Origin: Nocardia pseudobrasiliensis NBRC 108224 | Lineage (GTDB): Bacteria; Actinomycetota; Actinomycetes; Mycobacteriales; Mycobacteriaceae | Length of the DNA: 64,000 bases | Direction of reading: 5' to 3' | NCBI RefSeq assembly: GCF_001613105.1 | Contig: NZ_BDBS01000022.1 | Coordinates: forward strand, 62,001 to 126,000 | Shown: positions 35,153 through 44,139 of the stretch, in pieces | How the letters are laid out: each line of letters opens with the position of its first letter | Numbering within the stretch: the stretch's first letter is position 1 | Position numbers and translations under genes: made by a program | Notes under the pieces: model-generated | Databases searched by the model: none | Seen by the model: the letters and a program-made list of their open reading frames with translations, nothing else | What the model was told of the DNA's origin: nothing

Positions 35153-35917
35153 TCAGCGAGCCTCCGGGTCCAGGGCCAGCACCGATCGACCGCCGTCGAC
35201 GGCCAGACTCACCCCGTTGACGAAACTCGCCTCCTCCGAGAGCAGAAACGCCACCGCCGCGGCGATTTCGTCGCTGGTGGCCACGCGACCGAGCGGATGC
35301 AGGGCCGCCATCTCCCGCTCCACCGAATCCGCGGCGGCCGGGGCGAGCCCGGCCAGATATTCCGAATAGCGTTCGGTGGCAACCGTGCCCGGTGCGATGG
35401 CATTGACCCGAATGCCGTGGCCGCCGTATTCGACGGCCAGCGCGCGGGTCAGCCCCTCGATCGCGGCCTTGGCGGTGCTGTAGGGCAGCGCGCCCGGAAC
35501 CGCGCGGCGGGCCTGATGTGAGCTGATATTGACGATCGATCCGCCGGTCCCGGTCGCGAGGAAGGCGCGGACCGCGACGGCCGATCCCGTCAGTGCCGGA
35601 CGCAGATTCGCCTCGATCAGCTCGAGAACCCGTGGGGCGGGCGTGGAATCGATCGAGGCGTCGCGGAACATCGCGGCATTGTTGACCCAGCCCACCAGGG
35701 GCGCGGCCCGCCACGCGACCTCGGCGGCCTGTTCGACCACCTCCTCGGCCCCGGCATCGCCCTGGATCAGCGAGATTCCCTCGCCGTTCCAGGGCGGCCC
35801 GGACAAACCTCCGGTGTCACGCTCTACCACCACCACGTGCCCACGCGTCAGCAAACGCGCCACGATTGCCCGACCGATCCCCCGAGCGCCGCCGGTCACG
35901 ACGTAGGACTGCGCCAT
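35153..35917 (-). CDS. Short-chain dehydrogenase/reductase
   Basis: 254 residues from ATG 35917. The classical SDR features are present: TGGARGIGRAI (NAD(P) binding), NNAAMF in place of NNAG, SSH with the catalytic Ser, YSTAKAA with Tyr-xxx-Lys, and the C-terminal FVNGVSLAVDGG. The coenzyme-specificity region has ERDTGG after the second strand, suggesting NAD. The substrate cannot be inferred. It converges on the TetR gene with two bases between stops. Confidence 0.88.
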   Translation of the reverse strand: MAQSYVVTGGARGIGRAIVARLLTRGHVVVVERDTGGLSGPPWNGEGISLIQGDAGAEEVVEQAAEVAWRAAPLVGWVNNAAMFRDASIDSTPAPRVLELIEANLRPALTGSAVAVRAFLATGTGGSIVNISSHQARRAVPGALPYSTAKAAIEGLTRALAVEYGGHGIRVNAIAPGTVATERYSEYLAGLAPAAADSVEREMAALHPLGRVATSDEIAAAVAFLLSEEASFVNGVSLAVDGGRSVLALDPEAR

Positions 35918-36010
35918 CAGCCCATGGTAGCCAAGGGTTTTCGAGTTAGCCGCGAATTCGCGTGCATCCCGCTGACGCACCGGGCGGTCCGGTTCCGGGT
36001 TCGGCGCATA

Positions 36011-36964
36011 TCAGCCAGCAACCACCGAGGTAGCCGGCAACTCCCGAGCAGCGCCGTGACAGCGCTCGGTGTGCTCGCGCCAGGGCCGTTCGCGGGCCTC
36101 GTCGCTCATCGCCAGCAGGGCTCGCAATCGCTCCCAGGCCGAATCGTCGGCGGGGGTGAAGATCTGAACCCACGAACCCGCGATGGTCGGCACCGACATG
36201 CTGGTCAAAATGACGTCGATATCCCCCGAGGCGAGATTGCGCACCAGCCGGTGGCGACCCAGGGGCGAGGCCACATCATTGCGGGCCCACAGCGACGCGA
36301 ACCGCGCACTGCGCGCACAGAGATCCTCGACGAATCCGATCCACTCCGGATCGTGCAGATTCTTGGCATAGGCGCTGCGCAGGAATCCGACCATGCGACA
36401 CAGATGTTCGTTCTGATCCGGATACGGATTGCAGCAGTCCGGGGTCAGGAACACCCGCCGCAGCACATTGCGATCCCCGCGCACGAATCCGGGCGTCAGC
36501 GCCGCGTAGGCGGCATTGTGCGCCAGCACGTCGTAGCGCGCGCTCAGCAGCGCGGCGGGCAGCGGATGCAGCTGGTCCAGAATCCCCTGCAGTTCCTCGG
36601 GAACGATCTCCTCGGCATGCCAGCTCGGCACGGTCGGCACATCGGCGAGCCGATACAGATGCGCGCGCTCGACCGGATCCAGTGCGAGCGTGCGCGCGAT
36701 GGCGTCGAGCACCTGCACGCTGACATTGATATCGCGCCCCTGCTCGAGCCAGGTGTACCAGGTGACGCCCACCCCGGCGAGCTGGGCCACCTCTTCGCGT
36801 CGCAGCCCGGGGGTGCGCCGCCGCATCCCGGCGGGCAGGCCCACATCGGCGGGTGTGATCCGGGCCCGCCGCGATTTCAGGAATGCGCCGAGCTCGCCGC
36901 GGCGCGCCTTGCGGACCTGCCGGGAATCGGGTGCTGCCTGCTCGGTGATCGTCACCCGACCCAT
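36011..36964 (-). CDS. MmyB-like XRE-family transcriptional regulator
   Basis: 317 residues. The N-terminal XRE helix-turn-helix (LGAFLKSRRARITPADVGL, RRTPGLRREEVAQLAGVGVTWYTWLEQGRD) is followed by the MmyB-like ligand-binding PAS-type domain (ARYDVLAHNAAYAALTPGF, NEHLCRMVGFLRSAYA, PEWIGFVEDL). In actinomycetes these proteins often regulate neighbouring reductases or exporters. A 14-bp motif in its own promoter (37001-37014) is repeated before the MFS gene (37635-37648), suggesting autoregulation and control of efflux. Confidence 0.9.
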   Translation of the reverse strand: MGRVTITEQAAPDSRQVRKARRGELGAFLKSRRARITPADVGLPAGMRRRTPGLRREEVAQLAGVGVTWYTWLEQGRDINVSVQVLDAIARTLALDPVERAHLYRLADVPTVPSWHAEEIVPEELQGILDQLHPLPAALLSARYDVLAHNAAYAALTPGFVRGDRNVLRRVFLTPDCCNPYPDQNEHLCRMVGFLRSAYAKNLHDPEWIGFVEDLCARSARFASLWARNDVASPLGRHRLVRNLASGDIDVILTSMSVPTIAGSWVQIFTPADDSAWERLRALLAMSDEARERPWREHTERCHGAARELPATSVVAG

Positions 36965-37000
36965 GCTGCCGCACCCGTTATCCGGTATCCAGGTGTCATC

Positions 37001-37014
37001 GGTACCAGGATGAG
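37001..37014. promoter_or_regulatory. Shared motif GGTACCAGGATGAG upstream of the MmyB-like gene
   Basis: It is 37 bases upstream of the regulator start. A related word GGTATCCAGG lies just before it (about 36984-36993), which gives a tandem arrangement. The same 14 bases recur at 37635-37648. Confidence 0.5.
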
Positions 37015-37033
37015 GTGATCGCCGACACCGGGA

Positions 37034-37411
37034 TCAGCCGATGAATCGGATGCCGGTCAATCGCGAGGTCGACGGGCCGCGCAGCAGCTCACCGGCCAGG
37101 TCGTAGAACCGCACGGTCGCCGAGCCCTCCAACCGGTCTCCGATGACCTCGAATTCGAAACCGATGACGCCCTTGTTCACCAGGGCGGGATCGGTTCGGT
37201 CGACGACATATTCCAGGAACGCACCGGCCACTCGGTCGCCGTCGGCCCGCCAGATACCCCTGCCGTTGCTGTCGCTGGAGACGCGGATGCCCCGGTCCGG
37301 ATTCGACTGGACCGCGGTGCCGTCCGGACGGAAGACCATGACGTGATGGGCGAACGGGGTGTCCTGCGCGGTGACCTCCCAGATACCGAGGACTGGATGG
37401 GAATCGCTCAT
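37034..37411 (-). CDS. Small calycin/lipocalin-like hypothetical protein
   Basis: 125 residues from ATG 37411 with GGAGAAG upstream. The beta-strand-rich pattern (LGIWEVTAQDTPFAHHVMVFRPDGTAVQSNPD, GIWRADGDRVAGAFLEYVVDR, FEFEVIGDRLEGSATVRFYD) resembles single-domain lipocalin-like proteins, in which GxWE and a GTxxxSNPD turn recur. The ligand is unknown. The ATG overlaps the stop of a short upstream frame encoding about 34 residues that I cannot validate as a gene. Adjacent to the MFS and MmyB-like genes. Confidence 0.65.
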   Translation of the reverse strand: MSDSHPVLGIWEVTAQDTPFAHHVMVFRPDGTAVQSNPDRGIRVSSDSNGRGIWRADGDRVAGAFLEYVVDRTDPALVNKGVIGFEFEVIGDRLEGSATVRFYDLAGELLRGPSTSRLTGIRFIG

Positions 37412-37634
37412 GCCGCTTCTCCACACAGCGCGGCCGGCGGTTCGACACGCGGTTTGTCCCAATGAAATCCGCTCAGCATGTACTTGTTCAGCGCGTTCAC
37501 CAGTGTGTCCAATTCGGTGGAACAGCCTCGGCGATGCGCGTGAGATGCGCGCGCGTGCCGGTCCAACGATCTTGTTCGGAAGTTCGTTGTTTGATCTTGA
37601 CGCCTCGACAGGCTACACCCTGACGGGTGCTGCG

Positions 37635-37648
37635 GGTACCAGGATGAG
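37635..37648. promoter_or_regulatory. Shared motif GGTACCAGGATGAG upstream of the MFS gene
   Basis: Identical over 14 bases to 37001-37014. It stands 44 bases before the MFS ATG and is followed by GTTACCGGGAT, a weaker relative. Its position suits an operator of the MmyB-like regulator in the divergent region shared by the MFS gene and the lipocalin-like gene. Confidence 0.5.
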
Positions 37649-37692
37649 CGGGCTCCTGTTACCGGGATCGATTCTCGCCCAGGCTCTATCGC

Positions 37693-39096
37693 ATGACACA
37701 GACGCTGACCCACGCTCCACCGACACCCACGGTCGGCGCCCGCACCCGGACCCTGCTCGCGGTACTGCTGTTCGGGCAGTTCATGGCCGTACTGGACGCC
37801 TCGATCGTCAATGTCGCGATTCCCTCCATTCGAACATCGCTGGGCGCCACGGGTTCGGCGCTGCAGTTGATCGTCTCCGGATTCGTGATCGCCTACGCCG
37901 TCCTGCTGGTGACCGGCGCCCGCCTGGGCGATCGGTTCGGGCAGCGCGCGATGTTCTTGACCGGCCTGGCCGTATTCACCGCGGCGTCGCTGGCCTGCGG
38001 GCTGGCGTGGAATGCGGGGACGCTCATCGGCTTTCGCGTGGGGCAGGGCATCGGCGCGGCCGCGATGGTGCCCCAGGTGATGACCCTGATACAGAAGAAT
38101 TTCACCGGAACGGCCCGGGCACGGGCGCTGTCGGCCTATGCGGCGGTGATCTCCGGCGCGATGGTGGCCGGTCAGATTCTCGGCGGCCTGATCGTGAGCC
38201 TCGATCTCGCCGGAACCGGTTGGCGCGGAGTCTTTCTGGTAAATGTGCCCATCGGGATGATCTTGCTCGCGATCGCGCCGCGGGTGCTGCCCGCGACCAC
38301 CGGGCGGGCCGATCGCCGATTGGATCTGGCCGGACTGGCCGTGCTCACGCCCGCGGTACTGCTGTTCGTACTGCCGCTGGTGCTGGGGCACGAACAGCGC
38401 TGGCCGGTGTGGACCTGGATCGCATTCGCCTGCGCCACTGTCGGATTCGCCGGATTCGCCCTGGTCGAGCGGGCGGTGCACCGGCGCGGCGGCGAGCCAC
38501 TGTTCGCCGACCGGGTACTGCGCGCACCGGGATTGATCTGGGCCGCGGCGACGATCTTCGTGATCATGTCGACCTTCAGTGGCTGGCTGTTTCTCATGGC
38601 ACTTCATATGCAGGGCCCGCTCGGCTATCGGGCCTGGCATGCCGGACTGCTGTTCCTGCCCAATGGATCCCTGTTCGGTCTCGCGAGTATGAACTGGGAA
38701 CGCCTGCCCCGGCGCTACCACCGCGCGATGATTCCGACGGGCCTGATCGTGTCCGCCGTCGCCATGGTCGGGCTCGGCGCGCGCCTGGGCGCGGGCCACG
38801 GAATGGGTGCGCCGGAACTGATCCTGTCGGCCGCGCTCGGCCTCGGATACGGATTCGCGTTCAGCCCCTTGATGAACCGGGCCCTGTCCAAGGTGCCGCA
38901 GGCCCTCGCCGCGGATGCCAGCGGAATCCTCGCCACCAGTTCGCAATTGGGCATGATGGTCGGGGTCGCGGCCTTCGGATCGGTCTATCTCGCACTGGCC
39001 GGATCACACGCCCTGGACGCGGCGCGCACGACATCGATCGCGGCGGGGGCGACGGTCCTGATCGCGGCCGCACTGGCCGCGCGCGCGACGCGCTGA
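37693..39096 (+). CDS. MFS drug-efflux transporter, DHA2 (14-TM) type
   Basis: 467 residues, about 13-14 membrane helices. LFGQFMAVLDASIVNVAIPSI is the DHA2 motif D1, GARLGDRFGQRAMF is motif A, and RVGQGIGAAAMVPQVMTLI with VISGAMVAGQILGGLIV is the antiporter motif C region. These proton-driven pumps export antibiotics and dyes. It stands alone, controlled probably by the MmyB-like regulator through the 37635 motif, and ends in a strong hairpin at 39109. Confidence 0.92.
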   Translation: MTQTLTHAPPTPTVGARTRTLLAVLLFGQFMAVLDASIVNVAIPSIRTSLGATGSALQLIVSGFVIAYAVLLVTGARLGDRFGQRAMFLTGLAVFTAASLACGLAWNAGTLIGFRVGQGIGAAAMVPQVMTLIQKNFTGTARARALSAYAAVISGAMVAGQILGGLIVSLDLAGTGWRGVFLVNVPIGMILLAIAPRVLPATTGRADRRLDLAGLAVLTPAVLLFVLPLVLGHEQRWPVWTWIAFACATVGFAGFALVERAVHRRGGEPLFADRVLRAPGLIWAAATIFVIMSTFSGWLFLMALHMQGPLGYRAWHAGLLFLPNGSLFGLASMNWERLPRRYHRAMIPTGLIVSAVAMVGLGARLGAGHGMGAPELILSAALGLGYGFAFSPLMNRALSKVPQALAADASGILATSSQLGMMVGVAAFGSVYLALAGSHALDAARTTSIAAGATVLIAAALAARATR

Positions 39097-39108
39097 CCGG
39101 CGCATACA

Positions 39109-39151
39109 GAAGGGCACCCCGCGGACCTCCCGGATCCGCGAGGTGCCCTTC
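39109..39151 (+). terminator. Intrinsic-type terminator after the MFS gene
   Basis: Arms 39109-39125 and 39135-39151 pair over 17 bp with a single mismatch and a nine-base loop. It begins 12 bases after the MFS stop. There is only a weak pyrimidine tail, typical of high-GC actinobacterial terminators. Confidence 0.8.
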
Positions 39152-39195
39152 CCGTATCCGAGATGGTGCAGAGCACCCGCGATTGATGATACAGA

Positions 39196-39293
39196 TAGTC
39201 TCAATTACATTCGCCTGAACAGCGGAAATCGTGAACTTCGCCTGAACGTTATGCACCAAGTTGCATAGTACGGCTAGTATCAATTACCCTCGC
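39196..39293. promoter_or_regulatory. PadR gene promoter with inverted and direct repeats
   Basis: ATGCA (39251-39255) and TGCAT (39262-39266) form a dyad with a six-base spacer, close to the ATGx-N8-xCAT operators of PadR proteins. Around it are two direct repeats: a 19-base TAGT-TCAATTAC--TCGC element at 39196-39214 and 39275-39293, and TTCGCCTGAAC at 39210-39220 and 39237-39247. The region is AT-rich and immediately upstream of ATG 39297, so autoregulation is likely. Confidence 0.5.
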
Positions 39294-39296
39294 GGC

Positions 39297-39872
39297 ATGG
39301 CCCTCGAGCATGCGCTACTGGTATCGCTGACCGAGCGCGCCGGCTCGGGCTACGAGTTGGCGCGGCGCTTCGACCGGTCCATCGGCTTCTTCTGGAGCGC
39401 CACCCACCAGCAGATCTACCGGGTGCTCAAGCGCATGGAGGAGCAAGGCTGGATCAGCGGGGAGGCCGTCGCGCAGGAGGGCCGTCCGGACAAGAAGGTC
39501 TATACCGTGAGCTCGGCCGGTCGCGCGGAACTGCGGCGCTGGATCGCCGAGCCCAGCGACGATATCGGCCCGATGCGCAGCGAACTCGGCATAAAGATTC
39601 GCGCCGCCGGGCACGGCGACGTGGCCGCCCTGTGCGTCGAGGTGGCCCGCCACCGCGAGCAACACGCGCAGCGTCTCGAGGTCTATCGACTCATCGAGAA
39701 AAAGGACTTCCCCGACCCGACCCGGCTCACCGGTTCCGCACTGCATCAATATCTGGTGCTGCGGGGCGGGATCCGGGCCGAGGCGGGCTTGATCGAATGG
39801 TGCGACGAGGTGCTCGACGGCTTGCGCCGGGACCTGTCGCCGCAGCCCGAAGACCGAAAGGTGACGCCGTGA
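39297..39872 (+). CDS. PadR-family transcriptional regulator
   Basis: 191 residues. The N-terminal winged helix has ALEHALLVSLTERAGSGYELARRFDRSIGFFWSATHQQIYRVLKRMEEQGWI in outline and YTVSSAGRAELRRWI, the PadR signature. The C-terminal VirR-like helical dimerisation region (VARHREQHAQRLEVY) follows. It is the first gene of an operon with an enoyl-CoA reductase and a VOC protein, whose start overlaps by four bases (GTGA). PadR proteins derepress on binding aromatic or acyl ligands. Confidence 0.92.
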   Translation: MALEHALLVSLTERAGSGYELARRFDRSIGFFWSATHQQIYRVLKRMEEQGWISGEAVAQEGRPDKKVYTVSSAGRAELRRWIAEPSDDIGPMRSELGIKIRAAGHGDVAALCVEVARHREQHAQRLEVYRLIEKKDFPDPTRLTGSALHQYLVLRGGIRAEAGLIEWCDEVLDGLRRDLSPQPEDRKVTP

Positions 39873-41896
39873 CCTATCCCCACCTGTTCGAACCGCTCGA
39901 TCTGGGCCACACCACGCTGCGCAATCGCGTGGTCATGGGTTCCATGCACACCGGTCTCGAGGATCGGGCCTGGGATACCAATCGGCTGGCCGCCTACTTC
40001 GCCGAGCGCGCCCGCGGCGGGGTCGGCCTGATCATCACCGGCGGCTACGCCCCGAACCGGGAGGGCTGGCTGCTGCCCTTCGGCGCCAAGCTCACCAACA
40101 AGACCGAGGCCTACCGCCACCGCGCCATCACCAAGGCCGTACACGCCGAGGGCGGCAAGATCGCACTGCAGATCCTGCACGCCGGACGCTATGCCTATGT
40201 GCCGTGGAGTGTTTCGGCCTCCTCGATCAAGGCGCCCATCAACCCCTTCAAACCGCGCAAGCTGTCGAACAAGGCCGTCGAGCGCACCATCGAGGACTAT
40301 GTGCGCTGCGCGAAGCTGGCGAAATTCGCGGGCTACGACGGCGTGGAGGTGATGGGCGGCGAGGGCTATCTGATCAACCAGTTCCTCGCGCCGCGCACCA
40401 ACAAGCGCACCGATCGCTGGGGCGGTTCGGCGGAGAACCGGCGGCGCTTCCCCCTCGAGATCGTGCGGCGCATGCGCGCGGCCGTCGGCGAGGACTTCAT
40501 CATCGTCTTCCGGCTGTCCATGGCCGAATTCGTCGAACACGGCCAGACCGAGACCGAAATCTTCGCGCTGGCAAAGGATTTGGAAACCGCGGGCGCGAGC
40601 ATCATCAATACCGACATCGGCTGGCACGAGGCCCGCGTTCCGACCATCGTGACCTCGGTGCCGCGCGCGGCCTTCGTGGAGTACACCGCGAAGATCAAGG
40701 CGCTGGTGGACATTCCGGTCTGCGCGTCCAACCGCATCAATATGCCCGAGACCGCCGAGGAGATCCTCACCCGCGGCGACGCCGACATGATCTCCATGGC
40801 CCGGCCGCTGCTGGCCGATCCGGACTGGGTCCGCAAGGCCGAGCAGACCCGCGAGGACGAGATCAACACCTGCATCGCCTGCAATCAGGCCTGCCTGGAT
40901 CACGCCTTCGTACACAAAACGGTGTCGTGTCTGCTCAATCCGCGCGCCGGACACGAGACCGAACTGGTACTGCTGCCGACCCGGCGGACCAAGCGGGTCG
41001 CGGTGGTCGGCGCCGGTCCGGCCGGACTGTCGGCCGCGGTCAATCTCGCCGAACGCGGCCACAAGGTCGATCTGTTCGAGGCCGACGACAAGATCGGCGG
41101 ACAGTTCGACATCGCCCGGCGCATTCCGGGCAAGGAGGAGTTCAACGAGACCATCCGCTACTACACCCGCAAGCTGGAGGTCAGCGGGGTGCGGGTGTTC
41201 CTGAACCGCCGGGTCTCCGCCGAGGAGCTGGTGCGGGGCCGCTACGACCACGTGGTACTGGCCACCGGTGTGCGCCCGCGCATTCCGAGCATTCCCGGCA
41301 TCGACCATCCGAAGGTGCTCACCTATGCCGAACTGGTACGCGAGGGCAAGCCGGTCGGCAAGAAGGTGGCCGTGATCGGTGCGGGCGGAATCGGATTCGA
41401 CGTCAGCGAATTCCTCACCGTGGACGGACACCCCTCGCTGAAGCTGGACGAGTGGAAAGAGGAGTGGGGCGTCACCAGTGACGATCCCAACGCACCCGGC
41501 CAGCTCACCCTCGCCAAACCCGCTCCCGCGACCCGGGAAGTCGTTCTGCTACAGCGTAAATCGGGTTCGTTCGGCAAGAGCCTGGGCAAGACCACCGGCT
41601 GGGTGCACCGGGCGGCGGTGAAGGCCAAGGGGGTCGAGCAGATCGGCGGGGTCAACTACGAGCGCATCGACGATCGCGGCCTGCACATCAGCTTCGGCGA
41701 CAAGCGCGAGCGGCCGACCGTCATCGAATGTGACAACGTGATCCTGTGCGCCGGACAGGAATCGGTGCGCGAACTGGAGGAACCGCTGAAGGCCGCGGGT
41801 GTCAGTATCCATCTGATCGGCGGTGCCGATCTTGCCGCCGAACTGGACGCCAAGCGCGCCATCGATCAGGGCACCCGGCTGGCCGCGTCGCTGTGA
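39869..41896 (+). CDS. fadH: 2,4-dienoyl-CoA reductase (FadH), NADPH-dependent FMN/4Fe-4S/FAD enzyme
   Basis: 675 residues from GTG 39869 (GAAAGG nine bases upstream). The N-terminal old-yellow-enzyme barrel has LRNRVVMGSMHTGLED, ALQILHAGRY and DGVEVMGGEGYLINQFLAPRTNKRTDRWGG. The 4Fe-4S site is CIACNQACLD followed by VSCLLNPRAGHE. The C-terminal FAD/NADPH module has VAVVGAGPAGLSAAVNLAERGH and VAVIGAGGIGFDVSEFL. This is the FadH architecture (EC 1.3.1.34), which removes double bonds during oxidation of unsaturated fatty acids. Its TGA overlaps the VOC gene start. Confidence 0.92.
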   Translation: MTYPHLFEPLDLGHTTLRNRVVMGSMHTGLEDRAWDTNRLAAYFAERARGGVGLIITGGYAPNREGWLLPFGAKLTNKTEAYRHRAITKAVHAEGGKIALQILHAGRYAYVPWSVSASSIKAPINPFKPRKLSNKAVERTIEDYVRCAKLAKFAGYDGVEVMGGEGYLINQFLAPRTNKRTDRWGGSAENRRRFPLEIVRRMRAAVGEDFIIVFRLSMAEFVEHGQTETEIFALAKDLETAGASIINTDIGWHEARVPTIVTSVPRAAFVEYTAKIKALVDIPVCASNRINMPETAEEILTRGDADMISMARPLLADPDWVRKAEQTREDEINTCIACNQACLDHAFVHKTVSCLLNPRAGHETELVLLPTRRTKRVAVVGAGPAGLSAAVNLAERGHKVDLFEADDKIGGQFDIARRIPGKEEFNETIRYYTRKLEVSGVRVFLNRRVSAEELVRGRYDHVVLATGVRPRIPSIPGIDHPKVLTYAELVREGKPVGKKVAVIGAGGIGFDVSEFLTVDGHPSLKLDEWKEEWGVTSDDPNAPGQLTLAKPAPATREVVLLQRKSGSFGKSLGKTTGWVHRAAVKAKGVEQIGGVNYERIDDRGLHISFGDKRERPTVIECDNVILCAGQESVRELEEPLKAAGVSIHLIGGADLAAELDAKRAIDQGTRLAASL

Positions 41897-42483
41897 CCGC
41901 GCTGCTGGACCGGATCGGGTTGCCCGGCGACGAGAAGTCCTGGGCGGCACTGGGTTTCGATCTCGAAGGCGGACGGATGCGGATCGGTGGCATCTCGTGC
42001 GTGGTCGGGGTGCAGCCGAGTTGGGGCTTCGCCGGGGCGCACGCCGATCCGTCGGTGCTCGGCATCGCGGAGCTGGTGAGCGGCGATGTGACCGGCGGTG
42101 CGCACCCCAACGGTGTGAGCTTCGTCGACCACATCGTCTACTGGGTGCCCGACCTCGACGCGGCCGTCGCCGGTCTCGACGATGTGCTGGCCACCGAACC
42201 CCGCCGCCGCTTCCATCCGCGCGGGCCCGCCGGGCCGGAGATGGCCTTCTACCGGGTCGGCGAGGCGTTCATCGAGGTGGTCGCCGCGGGCGGCCAGCCA
42301 CCGATGCTGGCCGGAATCGCCTTCGGCGCACCAGATCTCGATGCCACCGTCGCGGCCGTCCGCGCGGCGGGCGGACCGATCAGTGATCCCAAACCGGCCG
42401 TACAGGGCGGCCGGATAGCGAGCGTGTGGACCGGTCATGTCGGCTGGGGCGTGGCGATCATGGAGCCGAAGCAGCGCTCGTAA
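41893..42483 (+). CDS. VOC-superfamily (glyoxalase-like) protein
   Basis: 196 residues, starting at GTG 41893 that overlaps the FadH TGA. The middle block VSFVDHIVYWVPDLDAAVAGLDDVLATEPRRRFHPRG with AFYRVGEAFIEVVA gives the first half of a vicinal-oxygen-chelate fold (metal His in DHIVYW, Glu in IEVV), and LAGIAFGAPDLDATVAAVRAAGGPI the second. The reaction is unknown; glyoxalase, epimerase and dioxygenase activities all use this fold. Part of the PadR operon, so a fatty-acid or aromatic CoA context is likely. Confidence 0.85.
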   Translation: MTALLDRIGLPGDEKSWAALGFDLEGGRMRIGGISCVVGVQPSWGFAGAHADPSVLGIAELVSGDVTGGAHPNGVSFVDHIVYWVPDLDAAVAGLDDVLATEPRRRFHPRGPAGPEMAFYRVGEAFIEVVAAGGQPPMLAGIAFGAPDLDATVAAVRAAGGPISDPKPAVQGGRIASVWTGHVGWGVAIMEPKQRS

Positions 42484-42636
42484 CAGCGCCGCGGTCAGTC
42501 GGATCAGCAGGGCGAGCAGGCGCGCGGCCGTGACGATCGCGCGCACCGCCGCCCGTACCAGTGCACTGTCGAGCTCCGACGACGCGGGGCAGGGACCGAT
42601 CAGGAATTCCTCGACAGTGGTCATCGCGGCCTCGAA

Positions 42637-44139
42637 TCACTCGGCCGCACAGGCGATATCGGCGGGCGGCAGGGTCGCGTCGCGGTAGTAGGCGGCGACC
42701 GCGGCTCGCACGCACCGGTTCGGCACGGTGTCGAGAATGCCGTGGATCCGGGTGTTCTCCAGCGTCACCATCCGGGAGCCGGTCAGGGCCCGGTGCATCG
42801 CCTGCGCGCCCGCATAGGTGGTGCGAGTATCGCCGGTGGCCTGAATCATCAGCACGGGAAGGTCATTGCGCACCTTCGTCGACGGCTCCGCCGGATCCGC
42901 CCAGAAGGCGCAGGTGCTGATGTTGTCGAGCAGCGGTGCGAAGACCGGATGCTCGGCCCGGCCCGCCTCGACGGCCCGCCGATACCACTGCGGATCGCGC
43001 GGGTACGACACATCGCCGCACATCACCGCGTCCTGGCCGGAGGCCTCCATCGGCTTGCCGTCCAGCATGAGCGCCAAGTCCTCCTCCAGCGAGGGGCCGG
43101 GCCGCACCTGCTGCCCCTCCGCCGCGTCGGCCAACTGTCGAATGACCGTGGCCAGATCGGCGTTCTGCGCGGGGTCCGACAGGCGCTTGAACAACAGCAG
43201 AGGCAGCAGCCGATCGTCCACGGCATGGGCGCCGATCCGGATCGGCGTCTCCCCCGCCGTGCGAATCAGTTCGGACACCGTCGCCCGCACGGCGGAACGT
43301 GTTGTGCCGAGCCGGTATTCGCCGTCGCGAGCGGCCGTCCAGTCGGCCCACTCGTCCAGCGCCCGCTCGTTGACCGCGACCATGTCCTCGAACATGCCCC
43401 TGCCGTAGCGATCCGGATCCACCGAGCTGTCCAGGACGAAACGATCGACGCGCTCGGGGAACATCTGGGTGTAGACCGCGCCCAGATAGGTTCCGTAGGA
43501 GGTGCCGAAGTAGCTGATCTTGTCCACGCCGAGCACGGCGCGGATCACATCCATATCTCGGGCGGTATTGCGAGTGTTGATCTGCGCCAGCCGTTTACCC
43601 TCGGCGCTCTGGCAGCGCTGCGCCAGATCGCGGACCTGCGCGACGCTCTCGTCGAACTTCGCCGGATCGGCGCCGGCCGAGCGCAGGGACAGACCGGTCG
43701 GCCAGTGGCAGTTCACCGGCGAGGATCGGCCGATACCGCGCGGGTCCATGCCGATCATGTCGTAGCGGGCGCGCACATCGTCCGGCAGGCCCGTACCGAA
43801 GCCGAGGGTGAAGTCCAGTCCCGGCCCGCCGGGGCCACCGGGATTGGACAGCATGACTCCGCGCCGCTGTGCCGGATCCGCGGCCAGGCGGGAGATGGCG
43901 ACTGTTGTTGTATCACCCTGCGGCTGTATGTAATTCAGCGGCACGGTGATGTCGGCGCATTGGGCGCCCGCCTTGTCCAGGCGCTCGTCACCGCACGGCC
44001 GCCATTGCGGCTTCTGCTCGTAGAAGCTGGTCAGGTCGGGTTGTGTGGGGGCCGGGGTGGGGTCGGCCGTCCCGCAGGCCGCCGCCAGCAGGGCCGTCAC
44101 CACGGCGAGGACGAGCACACCTTTCTTCTGGTGTCTCAT
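42637..44139 (-). CDS. Secreted TAP-type alpha/beta-hydrolase (tripeptidyl aminopeptidase-like) lipoprotein
   Basis: 500 residues. The lipoprotein signal ends in LLAAACG. The alpha/beta-hydrolase core shows NPGGPGGPGLDF (oxyanion), DPRGIGRSSPVNC, YFGTSYGTYLGAVYTQMFPERVDR with the nucleophile Ser in GTSYG, then a helical cap, and the TAP-C domain PVLMIQATGDTRTTYAGAQAMHRAL (Asp) with HGI (His). It resembles Streptomyces SlpD/E and tripeptidyl aminopeptidases. Cell-surface peptide cleavage is inferred. The ATG overlaps the TGA of a small lipoprotein remnant upstream. Confidence 0.9.
   Translation of the reverse strand: MRHQKKGVLVLAVVTALLAAACGTADPTPAPTQPDLTSFYEQKPQWRPCGDERLDKAGAQCADITVPLNYIQPQGDTTTVAISRLAADPAQRRGVMLSNPGGPGGPGLDFTLGFGTGLPDDVRARYDMIGMDPRGIGRSSPVNCHWPTGLSLRSAGADPAKFDESVAQVRDLAQRCQSAEGKRLAQINTRNTARDMDVIRAVLGVDKISYFGTSYGTYLGAVYTQMFPERVDRFVLDSSVDPDRYGRGMFEDMVAVNERALDEWADWTAARDGEYRLGTTRSAVRATVSELIRTAGETPIRIGAHAVDDRLLPLLLFKRLSDPAQNADLATVIRQLADAAEGQQVRPGPSLEEDLALMLDGKPMEASGQDAVMCGDVSYPRDPQWYRRAVEAGRAEHPVFAPLLDNISTCAFWADPAEPSTKVRNDLPVLMIQATGDTRTTYAGAQAMHRALTGSRMVTLENTRIHGILDTVPNRCVRAAVAAYYRDATLPPADIACAAE

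Noticed and set aside
37408..37512. Short minus-strand frame (about 34 residues, TTG start) overlapping the lipocalin-like gene start by ATGA
   Set aside because: No ribosome site and no conserved-looking motif. It could be a leader peptide or the remnant of a gene, but evidence is too thin to list.
41866..42624. Minus-strand frame of about 250 residues starting with a hydrophobic amphipathic helix just after the TAP peptidase
   Set aside because: It runs antisense through nearly the whole VOC gene, and past the first 50 residues the sequence is low-quality antisense translation. The weak start near 42624 does not justify a gene.
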